From assembly GCF_004297875.1 (NCBI RefSeq), contig NZ_SCSK01000006.1, positions 1 to 64,000 of the forward strand: 64,000 nt of DNA, read 5' to 3'. Both the position numbers and the translations under genes were made by a program. This document shows positions 25,568-34,966 of this stretch, piece by piece (position 1 is the stretch's first letter; the number at the start of each line of letters is the position of its first letter). Source of the stretch: Pandoraea sp. (lineage in GTDB: Bacteria > Pseudomonadota > Gammaproteobacteria > Burkholderiales > Burkholderiaceae). A model generated the notes under the pieces. The model worked only from the letters and a program-made list of their open reading frames with translations. It had not been told where the DNA came from and searched no databases.

Positions 25568-26863
25568 ATGGCACAGCCTGTACAGTCTGAGATCCATTTC
25601 CACGGCGGCGGACGCCTGACCGTCCTGCAGGGCGCCGCCCTATATATCGGTGCGGTGCTCGGCACGGGCGTCATCGCGTTGCCCGCGCTGGCGGCGCAGG
25701 CCGCCGGGCCGGCATCGCTGCTGGCGTGGTTTGCGCTGGTGCTGCTGTCGGTGCCGCTGGCCGCGACCTTCGCGGCGCTCGGCTCGCGCTATCCCGATGC
25801 CGGCGGAGTCTCCACTTACGTGCGCCGCGCCTTCGGCCCGCGTGCGGCCGCAGTCGTCGGCTGGTGTTTCTTTTTCGCGATTCCGGCCGGCGCGCCGGCC
25901 GCAGCAACCTTTGCCGGCGCTTATGTGGCGGCCGCCATCGGCGGCGGCACGCATACCGTGATCGTCACAGCGGCGGCGATGATCGCGCTGGTGGTGCTGA
26001 TCAATGCGTTCGGCGTCACCATCTCGGGCAAGCTGCAACTGCTGCTGGCGGCGCTGCTGGTGGCCCTGCTGCTGGCGGCGGTGCTCTTCTCGGCGCCGCA
26101 CGCCGATCCTCGCAACCTGCATCCGTTCGCACCGCACGGCTGGCTGGCGGTCGGCTCGGCGGCCGCCTTGCTGGTCTGGAGCTTCGCCGGATGGGAAGCG
26201 ATCACGCACCTGGCCGCCGAATTCCAGCAGCCGGCTCGCGACATGCCGCGCGCAGCCGCTATCGCGGTGGTGGTGGTCGGGCTGCTCTATCTGGCGGTGG
26301 CTGGTGCCACGATTCTGGTGTTGGGCAGCGCGGCAGGCACGACGCGCGCGCCGTTGGCCGAGTTGCTGGCGATTGGCGTCGGCGGCAAGGTTCAGGTACT
26401 GGCGGCGGCCGCCGCGCTGCTGCTCACGCTCGGCACCATGAATGCGTATTTTGCCGGGGCCGCCAAGCTGGGCGCGGCGCTCGGTCGCGATGGCGCGCTG
26501 CCGGCGTGGCTGGCCGAGGGCAGTAGCGCCGGCGAAGTGCCGCGTCGCAGCCTGGCGGTGATTGCCTGTCTATCGATCGGAGCGCTCGCGGCGACGGCGC
26601 TGGCCAACGTCGGCGCCAAACCGTTGGTATTGCTGACCACCGGCTCGTTCGTCACGGTCTACGCGCTCGGCACGGCCGCCGCACTGCGTCTGCTCGAACG
26701 TGGCAGTTGGGCGCACCGTTGTGCGCTGGTGGCGCTGGTGGCCGACGCGGCCCTGCTGATCATGACGGGCTGGTACCTGATCTGGCCAGTGATCGTCACG
26801 CTGTGTGCGCTGCTCTATCAGCGCCTGCAGCACGTGCGCTCGGGGAGGAGCCCCGCCGCATGA
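25568..26863 (+). CDS. APC-family amino-acid permease
   Basis: A 431-aa membrane protein with about twelve hydrophobic segments. The first helix has the substrate-binding GAVLGTGVIALPALAA, the unwound Gly-rich motif of the amino-acid/polyamine/organocation superfamily; the pattern resembles YjeH-type exporters. I start it at MAQPVQSEIHF; the upstream extension looks like spacer. Ribosome-site evidence is weak. Its stop overlaps the ATG of the next MFS gene (ATGA), so the two are cotranscribed. Confidence 0.85.
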   Translation: MAQPVQSEIHFHGGGRLTVLQGAALYIGAVLGTGVIALPALAAQAAGPASLLAWFALVLLSVPLAATFAALGSRYPDAGGVSTYVRRAFGPRAAAVVGWCFFFAIPAGAPAAATFAGAYVAAAIGGGTHTVIVTAAAMIALVVLINAFGVTISGKLQLLLAALLVALLLAAVLFSAPHADPRNLHPFAPHGWLAVGSAAALLVWSFAGWEAITHLAAEFQQPARDMPRAAAIAVVVVGLLYLAVAGATILVLGSAAGTTRAPLAELLAIGVGGKVQVLAAAAALLLTLGTMNAYFAGAAKLGAALGRDGALPAWLAEGSSAGEVPRRSLAVIACLSIGALAATALANVGAKPLVLLTTGSFVTVYALGTAAALRLLERGSWAHRCALVALVADAALLIMTGWYLIWPVIVTLCALLYQRLQHVRSGRSPAA

Positions 26864-28296
26864 ACGCTCCTTTGTCGGCCAGCCGCATCCGCTGGTTGCC
26901 GTATATCGTCGCGGCGACGTTTTTCATGGAGTACCTCGACACCACGGTGATCGCCACCGCCTTGCCGCAGATGGCGCGCTCATTCGGCGTCGGCCCGAAT
27001 GCGCTGAGTCTGGGCATGACGGCCTATATGCTCGCCCTGGCGATCTTCATTCCGATCAGCGGATGGGTCGCGGACCGCTATGGCTCGCGCACGGTGTTTG
27101 CCGCCGCGATCGTGGGATTCACGCTTTCCTCGGTGCTGTGCGGAATGTCGAACAGCGTGCTGCAATTCACCGCGGCCCGCGTGCTGCAGGGCATCGGCGG
27201 GGCGATGATGGTGCCGGTCGGGCGCCTCGTCGTCGTGCGCATTACCGACAAGAGTCGCTTGATGCAGGCCATCGCGACCATTACCTGGCCGGGCATCGTC
27301 GCCCCGGTGGTGGGCCCGCCGATTGGCGGATTCATCACCACCTACGCGTCGTGGCGCTGGATCTTCCTGCTCAATGTGCCGTTCGGACTGGCCGCGCTGG
27401 CCGCCGTGGCCGCGCTGGTGCCGAATCTGCACGGCTCCCAGCGCAAACCGCTCGATCTTATCGGCTTGCTGCTGAGCGGCACCTCGCTGACCGCCATTCT
27501 GTATGGCGCCGAGCTGGCGAGCCAACCGGCCACCGACCCGTGGGTGGCGGCCGGCTGCGTGGGCGCCGGCATAGCGCTCGGCGCGCTGGCATTGCGCTAT
27601 GCGGCGCGCCAACGCCATCCGCTGATCGATTTCACTACGCTGAGAATTCCGACGTTTTCCGTGACGGTGGTCACCGGGTCGATCACCCGCATCGGCATCG
27701 GCGCGATCCCGTATCTGATGCCGCTGCTGTTCCAGATCGGCTTTGGACTCTCGGCCTTCAAGTCGGGCTTGCTGCTGCTGGCCAGCGCACTGGGCAATCT
27801 CAGCATGAAGGCGCTCACGACCGCCATCCTGCAGCGCTTCGGCTTTCGTCGGGTGTGCATCGTCGACGTGGTGGTGGCGGCGGCATCGATCGTGGCCTGC
27901 GGCATGCTCACGCCGCACTCGCCCCTGGCGTGGGTGCTGGTAGTCATCTTTGTTTACGGTCTGGCGCGCTCGATGCAGTTTTCGACCCTCGCCACGCTCG
28001 CTTATGCCGATGTCGACGCCGAGCGAATGAGCGCCGCCAGCACGCTCTGGAGTGCCGCCGCGCAAATGACGATCGGGCTGGGCATCGCTTTCGGTGCTGT
28101 CGCGCTGCGCGTGGCGGCGGCCTTGAACCAAGAGGACGGCGTGCACAGCGGCCTGCATTTTTCGCTGGCCGACTTCCGGCTGGCGTTTCTGTTTGCCGGC
28201 CTGCTCACGCTGGCCTCCCTGGCCGGCTATCTGCGCATGGCGCACGATGCCGGTCAAAGCGTGGGCGGCGGCTCGCGCCGGCGCGGCGCGTCATAG
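26860..28296 (+). CDS. MFS multidrug exporter, DHA2 type (copy 1)
   Basis: A 478-aa, probably 14-helix, drug:H+ antiporter-like protein. It has the first-helix FMEYLDTTVIATALPQMA, the loop-2 motif GWVADRYGSRTVFAAA and motif C-like GIVAPVVGPPIGGFI, all DHA2/EmrB features. GGGGAGGAG lies seven bases before the ATG, which overlaps the APC stop. The following gene at 28383 is a clear paralogue (shared QGIGGAMMVPVGR, FITTY, LAYADV/I). Substrate unknown. Confidence 0.87.
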   Translation: MNAPLSASRIRWLPYIVAATFFMEYLDTTVIATALPQMARSFGVGPNALSLGMTAYMLALAIFIPISGWVADRYGSRTVFAAAIVGFTLSSVLCGMSNSVLQFTAARVLQGIGGAMMVPVGRLVVVRITDKSRLMQAIATITWPGIVAPVVGPPIGGFITTYASWRWIFLLNVPFGLAALAAVAALVPNLHGSQRKPLDLIGLLLSGTSLTAILYGAELASQPATDPWVAAGCVGAGIALGALALRYAARQRHPLIDFTTLRIPTFSVTVVTGSITRIGIGAIPYLMPLLFQIGFGLSAFKSGLLLLASALGNLSMKALTTAILQRFGFRRVCIVDVVVAAASIVACGMLTPHSPLAWVLVVIFVYGLARSMQFSTLATLAYADVDAERMSAASTLWSAAAQMTIGLGIAFGAVALRVAAALNQEDGVHSGLHFSLADFRLAFLFAGLLTLASLAGYLRMAHDAGQSVGGGSRRRGAS

Positions 28297-28382
28297 CCAC
28301 TTGCTCACGAAACTGGTGCAGCCGGCCGAGCACGGTGCGATAATCGCGACTTTGCTGGCGCCATTCCATTCCCCCGATCGCC

Positions 28383-29804
28383 ATGTCGTCGCCCGTCCCC
28401 AAGGCCTTGCTGGTCCCGTTGATCGTTGCGTGCGCACTGTTCATGGAGAGCGTCGACGCCAACGTGATCGTCACGGCCCTGCCGGCGATGGCGCGGGACT
28501 TTGGGCGCGACCCCGTCTCGCTCAAGATCGCTGTGACCAGCTATGTGGTCGGGCTGGGCGTGTTCATTCCGATTTGCGGCTGGGTCGCCGACCGCTTCGG
28601 CGCCCGCACCGTGTTTCGCACTGCGATCGGTATCTTCGTGCTGGGCTCCCTGCTGTGCGCCGCGTCGAATTCGCTGTTCACCTTTACGCTGGCGCGCTTC
28701 GTGCAGGGTATCGGCGGCGCGATGATGGTGCCGGTCGGACGTATCATCATTTTCCGCGCAGTGCCCAAATCCGAATTCATCCGCGCGATGAACTACCTGA
28801 GCGTGCCGGCCCTGCTGGGCCCGGCCGTGGGGCCTCTGCTGGGAGGCTTTATCACCACTTATCTGCACTGGCGCCTGATCTTTTTCATCAACGTGCCGAT
28901 CGGCATTGGCGGCATTTACCTGACCAACCGCCATATCGCCAATCTGCAGGAACCCCACCCGGGACCCATCGACTGGTTTGGCTTTATGCTCTCGGCCGGC
29001 GGCGGCGCCCTTTTCCTGCTGGGTCTGTCGCTGGTCGGCGGCGAACTCGCCTCGGGCCGCACCGCGCTGCTGACGTGGCTGCTCGGCACCGGGCTGCTGG
29101 TCGTTTACTGGTTCTACGCCAACCGCGTCAAACTGCCGGTGCTCGATTTGCGGTTCCTGCGCATCCCGACGTTTCAGGCCAGCGTGCTGGGCGGCTCACT
29201 GTTTCGCATGGGGCTGGGTGCCGTGCCGTTCCTGCTGCCGCTCACGCTGCAAGAGGGACTCGGCATGACAGCCTTTCGCTCGGGGCTGATCACTTGCGCG
29301 TCCGCCTTTGGCGGTATGTTCATGAAGGCCATCGCCTCACCGCTGCTGCGCCGTTACGGCTTTCGCTCGGTCCTGACGATCAACGCGGCATTCTCCGGCA
29401 TCGCAATCGCCGCCTGCGGCCTGTTTTTCCCCGGCACGCCGCATTGGGCGATCTGGTGCGTGGTGCTGCTCGGCGGCTTTTTCCCTGCACTGCAATTCAC
29501 CAGCCTGAACTCGCTCGCCTATGCCGACATCGAGAGCCGCGATGTCGGACGGGCCACCAGCCTGGCCAGCGTGATCCAGCAAATCTCGCTGGGGCTGGGG
29601 GTGACCATTGCCGGCATCGCCGTACAGGCCAGCAGCGTGCTGCAAGGGCATGAGACGGCGCGCTGGTCGGATTTCTGGCCGGCGTTCCTGCTGGTCGGGC
29701 TGTTCTCGTTCGGCTCGATCCCGGTGACCTCGCGCCTGCCGGCCAACGCCGGCGACGAAATCGCGCGCGGCACCAACGCACCGTCGGTCAGCGGCGGACA
29801 TTAG
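28383..29804 (+). CDS. MFS multidrug exporter, DHA2 type (copy 2)
   Basis: A 473-aa paralogue of the protein at 26860, beginning SSPVPKALLVPLIVACALFMESVDANVIVTALPAMA and retaining GWVADRFGARTVFRTA and PALLGPAVGPLLGGFI at the same positions. The two genes stand head-to-tail with 86 bp between them, indicating an old tandem duplication that has since diverged. The membrane Asp of helix 1 (ESVDAN) is kept. Its stop lies 12 bp from the end of the convergent DUF4336 gene. Confidence 0.87.
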   Translation: MSSPVPKALLVPLIVACALFMESVDANVIVTALPAMARDFGRDPVSLKIAVTSYVVGLGVFIPICGWVADRFGARTVFRTAIGIFVLGSLLCAASNSLFTFTLARFVQGIGGAMMVPVGRIIIFRAVPKSEFIRAMNYLSVPALLGPAVGPLLGGFITTYLHWRLIFFINVPIGIGGIYLTNRHIANLQEPHPGPIDWFGFMLSAGGGALFLLGLSLVGGELASGRTALLTWLLGTGLLVVYWFYANRVKLPVLDLRFLRIPTFQASVLGGSLFRMGLGAVPFLLPLTLQEGLGMTAFRSGLITCASAFGGMFMKAIASPLLRRYGFRSVLTINAAFSGIAIAACGLFFPGTPHWAIWCVVLLGGFFPALQFTSLNSLAYADIESRDVGRATSLASVIQQISLGLGVTIAGIAVQASSVLQGHETARWSDFWPAFLLVGLFSFGSIPVTSRLPANAGDEIARGTNAPSVSGGH

Positions 29805-29816
29805 CGCCTGCCCGCG

Positions 29817-30566
29817 CTAGTCGAGCACCCAGTCAAATGCTCGGCGCAGTTCGGCCGCGCCATGACCTTCATACCAGCGGCCGTGCGCCAAAATGATGCG
29901 CTCGGGATCCCACGCGATCATTTGCTCGACGGCCGCGCGCAGTTGCCGCTTATGCTTCGCGAACGTCATGCGCATATCGCGCGGCATGCGCCCGTCGGGA
30001 TCGAGCACGCCGCCCACGCGCATAAGCCAGCGCATGAGGCCCGAGCCGACCTTGGCCGGCTCGAAGTTCTCGATCAAGTCGGTCAGCACCAGCGTGCGGC
30101 TCGCCCGGTGGAAAAATTCGACTTCAGTCATATAACCGCCAACCACCGGCAGCGTCGCCAGTTCGGTGTCCCACGGATAGCCGTCGACGCGCTCGAGCGG
30201 CAGGCAATCGAAAGCGATGTGTGCGCCGGCCTGCTCGCGCGCACGTGGCGCCAAATACACGCTGGCCGCGGGAAAGGCGACGTGCCAGTCCGGTATCCAC
30301 CAGTAATGGATGCGATTGGGGCCGACGATCCAGCGCGGGCTGCCGAGTTGCCCGACGGCTGCCTGCAGTTCGGGCGTCAGTGCGGTCGGCGAATGAATGA
30401 ACAGGTCGCCTCCGGCCAGCCGGATCACCGTCATGCGGGTCGGAAACGGCACTTTGAGACCGGCGATCCCAAAGCGGATCGCCGGGCCGTCGACAATCCA
30501 CAGATGCTCCGCGATCGGCTTGAGGGTATTGAGCGGCGAGTAGGTTACCAGGGCGTCGCTGGACAT
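29817..30566 (-). CDS. DUF4336-family protein (MBL-like fold)
   Basis: A 249-aa protein of the DUF4336 family, distantly related to metallo-beta-lactamases (FIHSPTALTPELQAAVGQLG, WIVGPNRIHYWW, LTDLIENFEP, IILAHGRWYEGHG). The usual HxHxDH zinc motif is absent; scattered His and Asp residues (HSPTAL, HYWWIPDWH, AHGRW) could bind a different metal set. AAAAGGAG precedes the ATG at 30566 by eight bases. No function is established for the family that I can name. It follows the LysE gene by 52 bp on the same strand. Confidence 0.75.
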   Translation of the reverse strand: MSSDALVTYSPLNTLKPIAEHLWIVDGPAIRFGIAGLKVPFPTRMTVIRLAGGDLFIHSPTALTPELQAAVGQLGSPRWIVGPNRIHYWWIPDWHVAFPAASVYLAPRAREQAGAHIAFDCLPLERVDGYPWDTELATLPVVGGYMTEVEFFHRASRTLVLTDLIENFEPAKVGSGLMRWLMRVGGVLDPDGRMPRDMRMTFAKHKRQLRAAVEQMIAWDPERIILAHGRWYEGHGAAELRRAFDWVLD

Positions 30567-30618
30567 CGAATGACTCCTTTTCCGGGCCGCGGCCTCGGAT
30601 CCGACTGGCAATGCGCGC

Positions 30619-31242
30619 TCACCGGGAGCGCAGCGCCAAGGTCAAAGCGCCGGCGCCCACCAGCACCGCACCGCCGGCGTAGCCGATCTGGCGTTGCGCG
30701 GCGGCGCCGCTCAGCCCGCTGGCCAAACGCCGCGCCAGCAAGCCGAACACGGCGGCGTTGAGCGCGGCCAGCATGACGAAAGTCACCAGGAAAACGACGG
30801 CCTGCATCAAAAAGGAGCCTTCGGGCGAGATGAACTGCGGCACAAAGGCCACGAAAAAAACGATGCTCTTGGGGTTGAGCGACGTCACCGCCCAGGCCGC
30901 GACGAAACGCTGCGACGGCGACTTTTCGACGGCGGCAAGCGGGGCCCGGTGCGCGTGGCGAGCGCCCCATATCGATTTCAGCCCCAAATAGACCAGATAG
31001 CAGCCGCCAACGATCTTCAGTGCGGTAAAGGCGTTGGCCGACGCCGCCAGCAAGGCACCCGCGCCGCCCAGTGACAGGCTCATTGCGGTCAAATCGCCCG
31101 CGGCCACGCCGGCGACCGTGCTCCACGACGAACGGCCGCGATTGGTCAGTGAATCGCCGATCACCAGCAGAATCGTCGGCCCGGGAATCATCAATAGAAT
31201 GAGGCTTGCACCCGCGAATGCGAGCCAGATGTGCATGGTCAT
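30619..31242 (-). CDS. LysE/RhtB-family amino-acid exporter
   Basis: A 207-aa membrane protein with about six hydrophobic segments and the family signature IPGPTILLVIGDSL in the first helix loop, then GGCYLVYLGLKSIW and SLNPKSIVFFVAFVPQFI. LysE/RhtB proteins export amino acids and their analogues. The ATG at 31242 is favoured by AAGG upstream; a second ATG lies two codons on. It is between the DUF4336 gene and an MFS exporter on the same strand. Confidence 0.88.
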   Translation of the reverse strand: MTMHIWLAFAGASLILLMIPGPTILLVIGDSLTNRGRSSWSTVAGVAAGDLTAMSLSLGGAGALLAASANAFTALKIVGGCYLVYLGLKSIWGARHAHRAPLAAVEKSPSQRFVAAWAVTSLNPKSIVFFVAFVPQFISPEGSFLMQAVVFLVTFVMLAALNAAVFGLLARRLASGLSGAAAQRQIGYAGGAVLVGAGALTLALRSR

Positions 31243-31322
31243 GGGAGCCTTTTGGTGGGGTGGATAAAGCAATAGTCATCCATATTCAGGCCAGGCAGTC
31301 AAGCGTGACGCTCGCCTCACGC

Positions 31323-32765
31323 TCACGACGGCTGCCGCACCAGCGCATTGCGCTCGATTTTCCACGACGCCACCAGCGCTCCGGCGAGCTCGACGCAGCC
31401 GCCGCCGCGAAAAGCCAGCGCGTAGCCCGCCGGCCACCCATGCACTCCCGCGGCCTGCATCATGTGCGCCGCAGCGACGGCGCCCAGCACCGCCACGCCC
31501 AGCGTCGCGCCCACCATTCGCGCAGTGTTGATCAGGCCGGCGGCCGTGCCGGTGCGCTCCGCCGGCACGCTGCTCACGGCAACCGACATCACCGGACCGG
31601 TGTTGAGCCCCAGGCCGATGCCCGGCAGCAGCAACAGGGCCATCAGCCCGGCCAGCGGCAACGCGCCGCCGGTCTCGCCTCCCGCCCAACTCAAGGCCAG
31701 CAGGCCCGCCCCCATCAGGCTCATGCCCGCGCTCATCGCCGCGCGCGGTCCGAGCGCATGCGCGAGCGAGCCGACATAGCGTGACACGATCAGAAACGAC
31801 AGCGACATCGGCAGCATCGCCAGCCCGGCCTCGAGGGCACTCAGGCCGTAACTCGACTGCAGCAGCAGCGGCAACAGAAAAATCAAGCCATACATGCCGA
31901 ACGTCATGGCCGCGGCAATTATCATCGCGGCGGAAAACGACGCATTGCGAAACAAGGCCAGCGGCATCAGCCCGTCGCCGCAGCGAATCTGCCAGCCGAT
32001 GAAGGCGGGCGTGGCCAGCATAGCCACGGCGATCGCGGCGCGCATGATGAGCGCGTGCGGGCCGGTCACAGGCCATTGAATCACCGCGAAGGCCAGCGCC
32101 GCGAGAGCCGCCGCGGCAAGGATCTGCCCCGGCAAGTCGAGCTTGCGTTGCGGCGCGCCGCGCGTGGCCGGCACGTGCTGCCTGGCCATCCACCCTGCGA
32201 GGCCGGCCAATGGCAGGATCAGCGCGAAGATGCTGCGCCAGCCGGCACTGTCGACCAGCATGCCGCCGATCGTCGGGCCGAGCGCGAAGGCCAGGCCGTT
32301 GCAGCCGGCCCACACGCCGATGGCCTGCGAGCGGGCTTTGGCTTCAGGATAGGTGTCGGCCAGAATCGCCAGCGAGTTGGGCAGCATCACCGCCGCGCCG
32401 ACGCCGGCGACTGCGCGGCCGGCGAGCAACCAGCCGATCGCGGGCGCCAGACTGCACATGGCCGAGCCGAGCGCGAACAGCGCCACGCCGGCGAGGAACA
32501 GCCGGCGTCTGCCGAACAGGTCGCCGAGCGCGCCGCCGCTCAGCAGTAGCGTGGCATACGCGAGGTTGTAGGCATCGATGACCCACTGCAGTTGCGACAG
32601 CGAAGCATGCAGATCCTGGCCGATTTGCCGTGCGGCCAGATTGACGACCGAGGTGTCGATTTGTGCCATCAGCACGCCCAGACACATCGTGATCAGTATC
32701 GAGCGACGACGGCGCGCGATCGCTTGCGCGGTGGACGCGGATGCGGGGGTGGAACGGAAAATCAT
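31323..32765 (-). CDS. MFS exporter, EmrB/QacA (DHA2) type
   Basis: A 480-aa, 14-helix antiporter. Helix 1 has LMAQIDTSVVNLAARQI with the DHA2 signature Asp, loop 2 has GALGDLFGRRRLFLAG, and a GTAAGLINTARMVGATLG block is near the C-terminus. It is not a close copy of the two exporters at 26860-29804 (helix 1 and motif A differ). It is divergent from an ArsR-type regulator at 32924, which may control it. Confidence 0.87.
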   Translation of the reverse strand: MIFRSTPASASTAQAIARRRRSILITMCLGVLMAQIDTSVVNLAARQIGQDLHASLSQLQWVIDAYNLAYATLLLSGGALGDLFGRRRLFLAGVALFALGSAMCSLAPAIGWLLAGRAVAGVGAAVMLPNSLAILADTYPEAKARSQAIGVWAGCNGLAFALGPTIGGMLVDSAGWRSIFALILPLAGLAGWMARQHVPATRGAPQRKLDLPGQILAAAALAALAFAVIQWPVTGPHALIMRAAIAVAMLATPAFIGWQIRCGDGLMPLALFRNASFSAAMIIAAAMTFGMYGLIFLLPLLLQSSYGLSALEAGLAMLPMSLSFLIVSRYVGSLAHALGPRAAMSAGMSLMGAGLLALSWAGGETGGALPLAGLMALLLLPGIGLGLNTGPVMSVAVSSVPAERTGTAAGLINTARMVGATLGVAVLGAVAAAHMMQAAGVHGWPAGYALAFRGGGCVELAGALVASWKIERNALVRQPS

Positions 32766-32923
32766 GGTTCAGGCTCTCGGAGTCGATATGAGCCAGTGTG
32801 CGACGCGCGGGCCGCGCCGGGTTTCAGCGCCGGCTGAAGCATCGACGTTTCATTGCGCGATGAATCGTCATGGCATACGCTGCGGCACAATAGACCTTAT
32901 CGACAACCGCCAGGAGCATCGTC

Positions 32924-33604
32924 ATGACCGGTGTCCCCCATGCCGAAGCCCGCGCTATTGCCGCCTTGCTGGGCGATGCCACGCGCCTGACCATTCTGTG
33001 GGCGCTGCTCGACGGCAAGGCCAAGACCGCCACCGAGTTGGCGTGGGCCGCCAACGCGTCGGCACAAAATGCCAGCATGCATTTGCGCAAGCTGCTCGAT
33101 GCGGGCCTGCTGCACGTGATCGAACAGGGCCGGCACCGCTATTTCACGCTGGCCAGCCCGCGCGTTGCGATGGCCGTCGAGTCGTTCGCCGCGCTCGGCG
33201 CCATGAGTACCGAGGCCCGCGAGGTGCGGTCGAGCACGCCCGACACGATGCGTTTCGCGCGCACTTGCTATGACCATCTTGCCGGCGCGCTGGCGATCGA
33301 TTTGCTGGGTGGATTGACGCGCCAGGGCTTGCTTGCCGAGACCGATCGGGAATTCTCGCTGACGCCGGCCGGAGAGCTCTGGTGCATCCAACAGGGTATC
33401 GATGCCAGAGCGCTGCGCCGCAGGCGACGGGCCTTCGCGCCCAAATGCCTGGACTGGAGCGAGCGCAAGCCGCATATGGCAGGCAGCCTGGGCGCCGCGC
33501 TGCTCGATCATTTGTTGGAGCGCAAGTATGTCGAGCGCACGCGCGAGCATCGCGTGCTGCGCCTGACGCCTGTCGGCGCCCAGGCATTGCGTGCGTTGCT
33601 ATGA
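32924..33604 (+). CDS. ArsR-family transcriptional regulator
   Basis: A 226-aa winged-helix protein. Residues 8-85 hold the ArsR-type domain (ALLGDATRLTILWALLDGKA, TATELAWAANASAQNASMHLRKLLDAGLL, GRHRYFTLA). The C-terminal 130 residues, rich in Arg and ending RVLRLTPVGAQALRALL, are common in ArsR-like regulators of this size. No Cys metal site of the ArsR/SmtB kind (CVC) is in the recognition helix, so a metal role is unlikely. It is divergent from the MFS exporter, with 158 bp between. Confidence 0.82.
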   Translation: MTGVPHAEARAIAALLGDATRLTILWALLDGKAKTATELAWAANASAQNASMHLRKLLDAGLLHVIEQGRHRYFTLASPRVAMAVESFAALGAMSTEAREVRSSTPDTMRFARTCYDHLAGALAIDLLGGLTRQGLLAETDREFSLTPAGELWCIQQGIDARALRRRRRAFAPKCLDWSERKPHMAGSLGAALLDHLLERKYVERTREHRVLRLTPVGAQALRALL

Positions 33605-33607
33605 GAC

Positions 33608-33630
33608 GCCGGGCGAGACGACCGCCCGGC
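33608..33630. terminator. GC-rich hairpin between convergent genes
   Basis: GCCGGGCG and CGCCCGGC form an eight-base-pair stem around a seven-base loop in the 31-bp gap between the ArsR gene and the convergent ABC ATPase gene. There is no T tract, so termination efficiency is doubtful. Confidence 0.4.
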
Positions 33631-33635
33631 CGGCT

Positions 33636-34955
33636 TCAGCTGACAACGTCGTCCAGGCTGAACATTTCGGTCTGGTCGTCGTACGAGAAGATCTCGGCGT
33701 AACGGCCCCAGTTGATGACCGCGTCAAGCGTGTCGTCGGCCGCGCTGTCGGAGAGAAAGTCCTCCAGCTCCTGCTTGAAGCGCACGCGCGGCGCGCGGCG
33801 CCCAGGACGCTCGTTGAGCACCTGCTTGATGCGTGCGGCCAGCGGCACCGAGCGCAGCAGGTGATCGGCAAACAGCATCTTGCGTTCCTGTGTGCCGTGT
33901 TCGGCGAAGATGCGGCCGGCCGGCGTGAGCTTGATATCCCCCTCGCGCACCTCGGCGAAGCCGACCGTCTGCAGGAATTCGGCGACCGGAAAAAGATCGT
34001 CGACCTCGAAGTGCAGGCTGCGGGCGATTTCCGGCAAGTCGGCATTGCCGTTGTAGGGTGCCGAGGCGACCGTCTCGATCAGGCCGGCCATCAGGTTGGT
34101 CGAGACCGGCGCCAGGCGGCTGCCCAGCTCCAAAGCGGCCCGACGCGCGGCATCGAACGACTGGCGCGCAGTCATGCGCGTGTAAATGTCGTCGACCATC
34201 TGGCGAAAACCCGGGTCGAGCCGGTTGCGCGGATGCGGGAACGGCACGGTGATTTCGGCCATGATCCTGCCGGGGTTGGACGACAGCACGAGAATGCGGT
34301 CGCACATGAAAACGGCTTCCTCGATGTTGTGCGTGACGATCAGGACCGACTTGATCGGCAGCTTGCGCTCGTTCCACAAGTCGAGCAGATCGGTACGCAG
34401 CGTCTCGGCGGTGAGCACGTCGAGCGCCGAGAACGGCTCGTCCATCAGCAGAATGTTGGGGTCGACCACCAGCGCGCGGGCAAACCCGACGCGTTGCCGC
34501 ATGCCGCCCGACATTTCGCGCGGATAGGCGTTTTCGAACCCGTCCAGGCCAATCAGGTCGATTGCCGCCAAGGCGCGCGCGCGCCGCTCGCGCGGCGGGA
34601 CATCGAGCGCCTCGAGCCCGGCTTCGACGTTCTCCAGCACGGTCAGCCAGGGAAACAGGGCGAAAGTCTGGAACACCATTGCCACGCCCTGCGCCGGGCC
34701 ATCGAGCGGCTTGCCGTGGTACAGGACCTCGCCGCTGGTCGGCTGGATCAATCCGGCGATGATGCGCAACAGGGTCGATTTGCCGGAGCCCGAGCGCCCC
34801 AGAAGCCCGACGATCTCGCCTTCGCGCAATGTCAGGTTGGCATCGTCGAGCACCAGCAGCGTGCCCTGCGCCTTGCTGAAGCCGCGCTGGACATTCTTGA
34901 CCGACAGGATTTCCGGCCCCAGCAAGGGTTTGGCGGCGGCATTAGGGTTGTACAC
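33636..34955 (-). CDS. ABC transporter ATPase with C-terminal AAA-associated domain
   Basis: A 439-aa protein. Residues about 15-250 are a nitrate/sulfonate-type ATPase: Walker A GRSGSGKST, signature MSGGMRQRVGFARAL, Walker B ILLMDEPFSALD, switch THNIEEAV. The remaining 170 residues form the AAA-associated domain (LPEIARSLHFEVDDLFPVAEFLQ, IFAEHGTQERKMLFADHLL), seemingly a winged-helix-like module whose job is unknown. The start is GTG at 34955, seven bases after AAGGAG. It lies 11 bp downstream of a fused permease and has no binding protein. Confidence 0.87.
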   Translation of the reverse strand: MYNPNAAAKPLLGPEILSVKNVQRGFSKAQGTLLVLDDANLTLREGEIVGLLGRSGSGKSTLLRIIAGLIQPTSGEVLYHGKPLDGPAQGVAMVFQTFALFPWLTVLENVEAGLEALDVPPRERRARALAAIDLIGLDGFENAYPREMSGGMRQRVGFARALVVDPNILLMDEPFSALDVLTAETLRTDLLDLWNERKLPIKSVLIVTHNIEEAVFMCDRILVLSSNPGRIMAEITVPFPHPRNRLDPGFRQMVDDIYTRMTARQSFDAARRAALELGSRLAPVSTNLMAGLIETVASAPYNGNADLPEIARSLHFEVDDLFPVAEFLQTVGFAEVREGDIKLTPAGRIFAEHGTQERKMLFADHLLRSVPLAARIKQVLNERPGRRAPRVRFKQELEDFLSDSAADDTLDAVINWGRYAEIFSYDDQTEMFSLDDVVS

Positions 34956-34966
34956 GAAAAGACTCC

